DNA of 11,304 nt from JAWOGN01 sp046496815 (GTDB lineage: Bacteria; Desulfobacterota; DSM-4660; Desulfatiglandales; Desulfatiglandaceae). Shown here in pieces: positions 1 to 6,525 of the stretch (positions within the stretch are counted from its first letter, which is position 1; each line of letters starts with the position of its first letter). The stretch covers positions 1 to 11,304 of the forward strand of contig JAWOGN010000323.1 in NCBI GenBank assembly GCA_046496815.1, in the 5' to 3' direction. A model generated the notes under the pieces. It ran no database searches. It was not told where the DNA came from and saw only the letters and a program-made list of their open reading frames with translations. Position numbers and translations under genes: made by a program.

Positions 1-452
1 TGCCATCCGTCTGGCAAAACGCGCCAATCAAGTCCGGCTTTATAGCGTATTGGGGGGAGGTAGTGACCAGGGCACAGCACACCCGGGTGGATCATAGCGG
101 GTGGCACGTTTCTATTTGCGTGCGAGCTGAGCGCTCTGACGGTTTCCCGTCGCAGCACGCTCTCAATCGGCCATTTCATTCTTGAACCGGCTTGCTGCAT
201 TATGCGAGAAAAACACTTCAGCCGCAGAGACGCGAGAGAGGATTGCACGATTAGAATCCTTTACTCCACGCGCCCAAGGATTTATGATGCTTAAAGTCTA
301 TTGGATATTTGGGCGCATACCGGCTGTACTCTGAATCAGGATGATCATTGGGATAATCAGAAAAGACCTTGTGCTGTTTTAGTTTCGCAAGGTGTAGGGG
401 CTGATGGTCACCAGCGGCATCACCTTTTGGTTGGATTTGAAGAGATTCCCGA
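1..452. other. Left-edge region with no supported gene
   Basis: No gene can be supported here. A plus-strand frame is open from the window edge to a TGA at 183-185 (about 60 codons), but its translation resembles no family I know and an open run of that length is not rare by chance. A 70-codon minus-strand frame (251-463) runs into the start of the GMC gene and also looks accidental. A purine-rich stretch near 217-240 (CCGCAGAGACGCGAGAGAGG) resembles the degenerate GCAGAGACGC-type sequence often seen between genes in such genomes, but only one copy is present. I saw no convincing sigma70 or sigma54 promoter for the downstream operon. Confidence 0.5.
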
Positions 453-2057
453 ATGAACGGCAACCATGATTTGAACCTTTACGACTTCATCGTTATCGGC
501 TCAGGTTTTGGAGGGGCTGTATCCGCCCTTCGTCTCGCCGAGAAGGGATACAAAGTCCTGGTTTTGGAGAAAGGAAAGCGATATCGAAGTGAGGATTTCC
601 CACCTACCAATTGGCATCTCCGCAAAAGCCTGTGGATACCTCGGCTGGGGCTATACGGCATCTGGGTTCTTTCGCTTTTGAGGCACATTTTTGTGTTGCA
701 TGGTACAGGTGTGGGCGGGGGGAGTCTCAACTACTGTAACCAATTGCTTGTGCCCCCCGACGAGGTTTTCGAGAAGCCGGAGTGGGGAACGCGAGATTGG
801 AAAGCGAGGTTAAACCCCTTCTACCATATCGCCCAACGCATGCTGGGCGCCAATCCGAGTCCTTCCGTTGGGAAAGCGGACAAAATGCTTGCGGAAATTG
901 GAAAAGAGATTCGGGGAGAGGATACGTTCCACATCAATGATGTGGGCGTTTTTTTTGGAGAATCGGACAAGTCCGTTCCAGACCCTTTTTTTGATGGCGA
1001 TGGCCCTGAGCGTACAGGGTGTACATTTTGTGCCGCCTGTATGATGGGATGTCCCGTGGGCGGCAAGAACACCCTGGACAAAAACTATCTCTATTTGGCT
1101 GAACACAAGTACGGGGTCGAAATCTTACCTGAAACCGAAGTCATCGGCGTAAGGCCTGTCGGTAAGGCCTATGCAGTCACCGCGAAAAAATCAACCGGCC
1201 TGCTGCACCCCAAGACGCGTTTTGCGGCACGCGGCGTCGTGTTCAGTGGCGGGGTAATGGGCACGGTAAAATTACTCTTGGATTGCAAATCCAGGGGGCT
1301 TTTGCCGGATCTCTCGCCGAAATTGGGGGACTTCGTTCGTACCAACTCCGAAGCGCTGCTTGCCGTCACAGCCAACGATAAGCATGCTGATTTTTCCGAT
1401 CAAATTTCCATCACATCCGGCATTTATCCGGATCAGAATACGCATGTGGAGGTGGTGCGATTTAACAAGGGCAGCGACTTAATGGCACTGCTGACTGCAC
1501 CGCTAACCGACGGCGGTGGGAATATCCCGAGATTCTTACGCTTTCTTGGAAATATCGTCCGGCATCCCGTGGTTTTTCTAAAGTCGTTGTGGCCGCTGGG
1601 ATGGGGGGCGCGGACGTCTGTTTTGTTGGTCATGCAAACCTTGGAAAACCACATGTGCTTCGACTACGAGAGACGCTGGTGGCGGCTTGGTGGACGGAGC
1701 ATGAATTCTACGCTTGCAAGCGGTGCAAAGAAAGTGCCTTCATATATCCCGATTGCCAACGAAATTGCAAGGCGAATGGGAGAAAGAATGAATGGTCGGC
1801 CGCTGAGCTCATGGCCGGAGGTCCTTTTCGATGTTCCGACGACCGCGCATATACTGGGCGGTGCGGTAATGGGCGAAAACGCCTCAAAAGGCGTTGTGGA
1901 CTTCAAAGGGCGGGTTCATGGGTATTCGAATCTCTATGTGGTGGACGGATCCATCGTCCCGGTCAATCTGGGCGTGAATCCCTCACTTACCATTACCGCC
2001 TTGTCTGAATTTGTCATGTCGAAAGTTCCGAACAAAACAGTGAGGGATGAAGGATGA
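453..2057 (+). CDS. GMC-family FAD-dependent oxidoreductase (cholesterol-oxidase-like)
   Basis: This is a 534-residue flavoprotein expected to oxidise an alcohol group using FAD. The N-terminal dinucleotide-binding motif GSGFGG is at residues 16-21, with the acidic strand end near E39. The second GMC signature, HGTGVGGGSLNY, is at 83-94. The C-terminal catalytic region has TAHILGG (464-470, likely active-site His466), VVDGSIVP (496-503) and NPSLTITA (509-516). C190, C193, C196 and C200 form CX2CX2CX3CP followed by a GGKNTLDKNYL segment; I recognise this cysteine-rich block from cholesterol-oxidase-like GMC proteins. There is no signal peptide, so it is probably cytoplasmic, although hydrophobic stretches at 60-83 and 358-384 could touch the membrane. 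Start: ATG 453 with weak GAAGAG at 439-444. It is the first gene of the plus-strand cluster. The family call is firm; the substrate (sterol, terpenoid or long-chain alcohol) is unknown. Confidence 0.9.
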   Translation: MNGNHDLNLYDFIVIGSGFGGAVSALRLAEKGYKVLVLEKGKRYRSEDFPPTNWHLRKSLWIPRLGLYGIWVLSLLRHIFVLHGTGVGGGSLNYCNQLLVPPDEVFEKPEWGTRDWKARLNPFYHIAQRMLGANPSPSVGKADKMLAEIGKEIRGEDTFHINDVGVFFGESDKSVPDPFFDGDGPERTGCTFCAACMMGCPVGGKNTLDKNYLYLAEHKYGVEILPETEVIGVRPVGKAYAVTAKKSTGLLHPKTRFAARGVVFSGGVMGTVKLLLDCKSRGLLPDLSPKLGDFVRTNSEALLAVTANDKHADFSDQISITSGIYPDQNTHVEVVRFNKGSDLMALLTAPLTDGGGNIPRFLRFLGNIVRHPVVFLKSLWPLGWGARTSVLLVMQTLENHMCFDYERRWWRLGGRSMNSTLASGAKKVPSYIPIANEIARRMGERMNGRPLSSWPEVLFDVPTTAHILGGAVMGENASKGVVDFKGRVHGYSNLYVVDGSIVPVNLGVNPSLTITALSEFVMSKVPNKTVRDEG

Positions 2058-2271
2058 TTTGTTTGAAGGTTCAATCAAACATAAGGCACCGACGCTGCCG
2101 TTTCCTGCTCATCCGTCAAGACCGTATGCTTGGAATCCGAATATCCAGAAATCCGAAGCAAACGCCATGTAGGGCAAAGGGTTTGAGCCTTTCGTGAGGG
2201 AGGTATGTTGAAAAACTCTCCAAGAAATAATTTGTGAACGAATGCGAGCTTTTTAGAGTTGAGGAGACACG
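2058..2271 (+). other. Spacer between GMC and SCP-2 genes, with an AT-rich inverted repeat
   Basis: This 214-bp gap holds no supported gene. Just after the GMC stop codon a perfect 7-bp inverted repeat, TGTTTGA (2060-2066) and TCAAACA (2075-2081), encloses an 8-nt loop. It is AT-rich and has no U-tract, so it is not a good terminator, and transcription may read through into the next gene. An 8-bp direct repeat, AATCCGAA, occurs twice about 16 bp apart near 2136-2157. No clear promoter was seen. Confidence 0.35.
2261..2266 (+). promoter_or_regulatory. Ribosome binding site of the SCP-2-like gene
   Basis: GAGGAG lies 5 nt before ATG 2272 and 8 nt before the in-frame ATG at 2275. It fixes the start to one of these two adjacent methionines. 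Confidence 0.7.
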
Positions 2272-2847
2272 ATGATGCACCCAATAGGAACAAAGGAATG
2301 GCATGAGCAGTATGCCCGGTTGGTTGAGGAGAGAAGGAATGCGGAATCGGAGCCCTATGTTGTAGGAACGCCGGAATGGGCTTCAAAATATGCGGAAAAG
2401 ATCCAAGGAGATGAAAAGTACAAACACGCTGCCGCAACCTGGGAGGGATCCGTGGTGCTGGTCTTTAAGGCCGAGCCGCGGGCCGGTTTGGAGGATGATT
2501 TCTTTGTTTTTATGGATCTGTGGCATGGCGAGTGTCATGCCGTGAGAATCGTTCCCGCTGCATTGGGTCGGAGCGGAGACTATGTCCTTGAAGCGGAATA
2601 CGATCGATGGAAAAAAGTCTTAAGAAAGGAACTGAACGTGGTTAAAGAGATCGCCACCATGAAACTGAAATTGGTGCCATTTAATTTCAAGAAGGCGGCA
2701 AAATTAGCGGCTGCCACCCAGGCGGCAATTCGTCTGGTGGATCTGGCGGGCGAGGTCAGCGACAGATTTCCCGATGAACTGGATCCTGAAGCCCGTCAGT
2801 CCTTTAAAAACTTAATACAGAGATTGAAGACCGACTTTGGTTTTTGA
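2272..2847 (+). CDS. SCP-2-type sterol/lipid carrier domain protein
   Basis: This 191-residue soluble protein is predicted to carry or present a hydrophobic ligand such as a sterol or acyl chain; it is not an enzyme. The SCP-2-like pattern starts with ATWEG (55-59), continues through strands VVLVFKAEP (61-69) and FFVFMDLWHGEC (77-88), then YDRWKKVL (110-117), and ends with the lysine-rich MKLKLVPFNFKKAAKLAAATQAAIRLVD segment (130-157), where the hydrophobic tunnel helix is expected. Ahead of the domain is a duplicated motif, GTKEWHEQYA (6-15) and GTPEWASKYA (32-41). There is no signal peptide or membrane segment. It lies 19 nt before the AOR start, so the two are probably co-transcribed. Its place between an alcohol oxidase-like gene and an AOR suggests a hydrophobic pathway substrate. 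I recognised the family by sequence pattern only; the ligand is unknown. Confidence 0.72.
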   Translation: MMHPIGTKEWHEQYARLVEERRNAESEPYVVGTPEWASKYAEKIQGDEKYKHAAATWEGSVVLVFKAEPRAGLEDDFFVFMDLWHGECHAVRIVPAALGRSGDYVLEAEYDRWKKVLRKELNVVKEIATMKLKLVPFNFKKAAKLAAATQAAIRLVDLAGEVSDRFPDELDPEARQSFKNLIQRLKTDFGF

Positions 2848-2854
2848 TGCGGGA

Positions 2855-2859
2855 AGGAG
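2855..2859 (+). promoter_or_regulatory. Ribosome binding site that sets the AOR start
   Basis: AGGAG lies 7 nt before ATG 2867. It favours this ATG over the upstream in-frame TTG at 2837, which would overlap the SCP-2 gene and add ten residues before the conserved MFGLMGKILRVNLT start. Confidence 0.8.
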
Positions 2860-2866
2860 AAATTAC

Positions 2867-4738
2867 ATGTTTGGCCTGATGGGAAAAATACTACGAGTCA
2901 ACCTGACGGCGGGGGAAATTCGCGAGGAAGAAATCCCCGAGGACCGCGCTGAAAAGTTCATGGGAGGTCGTGGGCTGGCGACAAAGTACCTGTTTGATGA
3001 ATTGAAGCCGGGCGCGGATGCTTTGGGGCCGGAGAATAAGCTGATTTTCATGTCCGGTTTATTGACCGGCACGGCTTCTCCGAGCGCGGGGCGATACAGT
3101 GTTGTGACCAAGTCCCCTTTAACCAATATCTGGTGCCAGTCCAATTCAGGGGGCCGATGGGGTGTCGACTTGAAGCGATCCGGTTTTGATGGAATTATCT
3201 TCGAAGGAATGTCGAACCGGCCCGTCTATCTCATGATTGATGACGGGAAAGCCGAACTCCGTGATGCGCGGCGACTTTGGGGCAAGAACGTTTCGGATGT
3301 AACGCGAATCATTAAAAACGACCTGGGAGATAAATTTAATGCGGCGGTTATCGGCCAAGCCGGAGAGAACCGGGTCAAATACGCGGCAATCCTGAACGAC
3401 GTTCATCGGGCAGCGGGTAGATGCGGCGTTGGCGCCGTCATGGGCTCCAAAAAGTTGAAGGCGATTGCAGTGAGAGGTACCCGGAAAATACGCATTGCGG
3501 ATACGGAGACTTTTCAGGAATTATCGAAGAAACAATTCGAGCTGCTGAACGAAAGTATATTGGCTGCAGGCCTGAAAGCCTACGGGACAAACCTGGTTTT
3601 GGACATGGTCAATGTGTGTGGTGGATTACCCACCAGAAATTGGCAAACGGGCGTGTGCCCCTTTGCGGACGAGATAAACGGGGAGGCGCTCAGCGAAAAG
3701 GTGCTCGTGAAACAGACCGGCTGTTTTGCTTGTCCGATCGAATGCGGCCGGGTTTCAGAGATCCGGAAGGGTCCGAACATCGGGAAACGGGGAGAAGGTC
3801 CGGAATATGAAACCGTCGGCACCTTCGGATCTATGTGTGGCATTCAAGATTTGGAGGCGATTACGATGGCCGGCTATCTCTGCAATGACTATGGCCTCGA
3901 TACCATTTCCTGTGGCAGCACCATCGCCTTTGCCATGGAATGCTTCGAAAAAGGGATCCTCAAGAAGGATGCAACCGGCGGCATGGAAATAGGCTTTGGT
4001 GATTCTGAAACCATGATAAAACTCGTCCACATGATTGCCAACCGGGAGGGTGTGGGAGATCTTTTGGCCGAGGGGACCCGAATCATGGCACAAAGACTGG
4101 GCCGCGACTCTGAAAGGTTTGCCATGAATGTGAAGGGGCTGGAATTGCCGGCCTACGATTCAAGGGGCGCAAAGATTACCGGTTTGGCCTTTGCGACCGC
4201 CAATCGGGGTGGCGACCATGTGACGGCCTATGTGCAGGGTCCGACGTTTCTTGCCAGTCCCTTCCTGGTGGTGGAGGAAAGCGAAATAGGAGACCCGCTT
4301 CAGGAAAACCCCAGAGAGGCCAAAGTTGTAAAAGACATGGAGGATGCATTGACCGTGTTTGATGCCGCCGGATGCTGCAAGTTTATGGGCATGACGTTGG
4401 ATGCTCAGGAATGGGCGTCAATCATTGCGGCCTTGACCGGTTGGAAATTCGGCGTCGAGGAGTTTAGAAAAACCGGCGAAAGAATCTATAACTTGGAGAG
4501 AGCCTTCAATGTGAGAGAGGGGCAGGGTCGCGCTGAGGATACGCTGCCCAAGAGGTTATTGGAAGAACCCCTTCCCGACGGTCCTGCGGCGGGACAGGTG
4601 AACATTCTGGAAATGCTCCTGGAGCCTTACTATGAGTTTCGCAATTGGGACAAAGTGACGGGCAAGCCGAATCCGGATAAATTGAGGGAACTGGGCCTGG
4701 AGGATGTCATCGCCCAGATTTACGAGGACACGGAATAA
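2867..4738 (+). CDS. Tungsten/molybdenum aldehyde ferredoxin oxidoreductase (AOR family)
   Basis: This 623-residue protein is close to the usual AOR length of about 600-620. The family oxidises aldehydes to carboxylates at a tungsten (or molybdenum) bis-pterin centre and passes electrons through one [4Fe-4S] cluster to ferredoxin. Features: N-terminal MGKILRVNLT (5-14), GGRGLATKYL (33-42) and SGGRWGVDLKRSGFDGIIFEG (94-114). The cluster ligands are C286, C289 and C293 (CX2CX3C), with the distant fourth ligand in GCCKF, most likely C504. The two pterin-binding motifs are NDYGLDT (340-346) and DAAGCC (499-504). All key family positions appear present, so the enzyme looks intact. There is no signal peptide. 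It ends with a TAATG overlap into the acyl-CoA ligase gene. AOR, FOR and other subfamilies cannot be separated by eye; the neighbouring ligase favours a carboxylic-acid product that is then activated. It needs tungstate/molybdate uptake and cofactor genes that are not in this window. Confidence 0.93.
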   Translation: MFGLMGKILRVNLTAGEIREEEIPEDRAEKFMGGRGLATKYLFDELKPGADALGPENKLIFMSGLLTGTASPSAGRYSVVTKSPLTNIWCQSNSGGRWGVDLKRSGFDGIIFEGMSNRPVYLMIDDGKAELRDARRLWGKNVSDVTRIIKNDLGDKFNAAVIGQAGENRVKYAAILNDVHRAAGRCGVGAVMGSKKLKAIAVRGTRKIRIADTETFQELSKKQFELLNESILAAGLKAYGTNLVLDMVNVCGGLPTRNWQTGVCPFADEINGEALSEKVLVKQTGCFACPIECGRVSEIRKGPNIGKRGEGPEYETVGTFGSMCGIQDLEAITMAGYLCNDYGLDTISCGSTIAFAMECFEKGILKKDATGGMEIGFGDSETMIKLVHMIANREGVGDLLAEGTRIMAQRLGRDSERFAMNVKGLELPAYDSRGAKITGLAFATANRGGDHVTAYVQGPTFLASPFLVVEESEIGDPLQENPREAKVVKDMEDALTVFDAAGCCKFMGMTLDAQEWASIIAALTGWKFGVEEFRKTGERIYNLERAFNVREGQGRAEDTLPKRLLEEPLPDGPAAGQVNILEMLLEPYYEFRNWDKVTGKPNPDKLRELGLEDVIAQIYEDTE

Positions 4739-6423
4739 TGGCGTCATACGCAGAGAAACCATGGCTGAAGAGCTATAGACTCGGCCCGTTCAAGCTCAAG
4801 AAAACGATCCCGTACCCGAATAAACCCCTATTTGCAATTCTAGATGAGGCGGCCGCGCAATTTCCCGGCAAAGACGCCTACCATTACCGGGGCGCACGAA
4901 TGAAGTATCGCGAGCTGAAACGCCGGTCGGATGCCCTGGCGAATGCTCTGGCGCATCTCGGGGTTGAGAAAGGAGACCGGGTCATCGTATTTCTCCCAAC
5001 GTGTCCTCAGTTCATTATCAGCGATTTTGCCATTCTCAAGGCCGGCGCCGTGCTGGTTCCCTGTAGCCCCTTACTGAAGCCCCGGGAACTCAGGCATCAG
5101 GCACAAGAATCCGGCGCTGAAACCATCGTTTGCCTGGATATCCATCTTGAATCCATACGGGCAATCCAAGGGGAAACCGGCATAAAGCACATCATTTTTA
5201 CGTCCCTCGAAGACTACACACCGTCCGAATCCGAAGCGATAAAGGAAATGGCGGGCACTTATCCCTTGAGAAAGCTGATTTTAGACCATGAACCGGAAGC
5301 GCCGAAGGTGGACATCGATCCTAAGGAGGATCTTGCCGTCCTCGCCTTTACCGGGGGATCAACCGGTGTGCCCAAGGGGGTCATGCTCACCCATTTTCAA
5401 AGATTCGCCAACATTATTCAGGGGCTTCCTTGGATGATGGGTCCCCTTCCCACCTATAGAGGGAGTGCGTCATCGATGTTGGCGATTCCCGTCTTTCATG
5501 CCATGGGACATTACCTGATGCAGTCAAGCATCTATTGGGGGCTCAGGATATTCCTGATACCGGATCCCCGGGATACCGAATCGATTGTTCGGGTGATGAA
5601 TGAATACCGGCCATTTTTGCTCTTCATGGTACCCACCCAACTGTTGAAGTTGGCACAGCCGGAAATTGAAATTCGGCGGATGCCGGTGATGGTCATGTCC
5701 GGTGCCGCTCCGCTCCCGGCGGAGGTCGCTCGGAAACTGGAAGAGAAGACAAAGATGCCTATTTCGGAGGGGTATGGCCTGACGGAAAGCGGTCCGGTTA
5801 CCCATATCAATATTTCAGTGTTTTCGAAAGTTACACGCTTTGCAAGTTCAACCAAGCCGGGCATTGGAGTGCCTGTACCCGATACGGATGTGAAGCTTGT
5901 GGATCCGTCTACGGGAAAAATAGTCCCCTTTGGTGAGGTGGGTGAGATTTGGGTCAAGGGGCCTCAATTAATGAAAGGTTACTGGCCCGAGGCGGGTTCC
6001 GGACTCGAGGAGGATGGCTGGTTGAAGACCGGAGACCTGGCTACAATGGATGCGGATGGGTATTTCCGTGTGGTCGATCGGATCAAAGATATGATCAATA
6101 TTTCGGGAATGAAGGTCTATTCCATTGAAGTCGATGAGGTGCTGTTTAGACATCCGGATGTCGAAGGTGCCGTGACCATTGGTATTCCGGATCCGGAAAG
6201 ACCGGGCAGTGAACGGATAAAGGCATTCATTCGGTTGCGGGAAAGCGCAAGAGGAAAGGTGAAGGAACAAGAAATAATCGACCATTGTAAGAAATCTTTG
6301 GCCGCGTATGCCGTGCCCAAAATCATTGAGTTTAGAAATGACCTGCCGGTGACAGTGACGGAAAAGATATTTAAGCGGGCTCTGAGAGAAGCGGAGATAA
6401 AGAAAATTGAAGGGACGGGCTGA
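4738..6423 (+). CDS. AMP-forming acyl-CoA synthetase (fatty-acid/carboxylate-CoA ligase)
   Basis: This 561-residue member of the ANL superfamily activates a carboxylic acid with ATP to an acyl-adenylate and then transfers it to CoA. The phosphate-binding loop FTGGSTGVPKG is at 204-214. Also present are SGAAPLP (321-327), YGLTESGPVTH (346-356, with the conserved TE), GEIWVKGPQLMKGYW (402-416), GWLKTGDLATMDADGYFRVVDR (427-448) and DMINISGMKVYSIEVDEVL (451-469, the hinge and CoA side). The catalytic lysine motif near the C-terminus reads TEKIFKR (541-547, K543), with Glu where most relatives have Gly before the lysine. The start codon shares one base with the AOR stop, and GAGGA at 4724-4728 lies 9 nt upstream, which implies translational coupling. 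Length and motifs fit medium- to long-chain or cyclic-acid ligases. In context it probably activates the acid made by the AOR; the chain type is unknown. Confidence 0.93.
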   Translation: MASYAEKPWLKSYRLGPFKLKKTIPYPNKPLFAILDEAAAQFPGKDAYHYRGARMKYRELKRRSDALANALAHLGVEKGDRVIVFLPTCPQFIISDFAILKAGAVLVPCSPLLKPRELRHQAQESGAETIVCLDIHLESIRAIQGETGIKHIIFTSLEDYTPSESEAIKEMAGTYPLRKLILDHEPEAPKVDIDPKEDLAVLAFTGGSTGVPKGVMLTHFQRFANIIQGLPWMMGPLPTYRGSASSMLAIPVFHAMGHYLMQSSIYWGLRIFLIPDPRDTESIVRVMNEYRPFLLFMVPTQLLKLAQPEIEIRRMPVMVMSGAAPLPAEVARKLEEKTKMPISEGYGLTESGPVTHINISVFSKVTRFASSTKPGIGVPVPDTDVKLVDPSTGKIVPFGEVGEIWVKGPQLMKGYWPEAGSGLEEDGWLKTGDLATMDADGYFRVVDRIKDMINISGMKVYSIEVDEVLFRHPDVEGAVTIGIPDPERPGSERIKAFIRLRESARGKVKEQEIIDHCKKSLAAYAVPKIIEFRNDLPVTVTEKIFKRALREAEIKKIEGTG

Positions 6424-6525
6424 CCCGGGAGCATTTCGAGGACTCTGATTCGAGCCTGAAGCACGGATTGGGGAAAATAGCCGTTCTCAGGGAGCCTCCG
6501 CGATATTGACCGAGGTATCTGCGTG
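6424..6525. repeat. Convergent intergenic region carrying direct-repeat copy A
   Basis: This short gap lies between the converging ends of the ligase and glnS. Positions 6435-6499 match 8952-9016 at 51 of 65 bases in the same orientation, including an exact 18-bp core (GATTGGGGAAAATAGCCG) at 6466-6483. I see no clean terminator hairpin with a U-tract for either gene. Confidence 0.75.

Noticed and set aside
103..120. TGGCAC followed by TTTGCG, resembling a sigma54 promoter
   Set aside because: The distance between the GG and GC elements is three bases too long for a -24/-12 promoter.
251..463. Minus-strand 70-codon frame before the GMC gene
   Set aside because: It overlaps the GMC start, has no known family resemblance, and its length is expected by chance.
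2204..2236. Ten-codon frame (MLKNSPRNNL) after GGGAGGT
   Set aside because: The Shine-Dalgarno sequence is only about 1 nt from the ATG, too close for initiation, and the peptide shows no attenuator-like codon bias.
2837..2866. Upstream TTG start extending the AOR by ten residues
   Set aside because: It would overlap the SCP-2 gene, while ATG 2867 has AGGAG at 7-nt spacing and begins the conserved AOR N-terminus.
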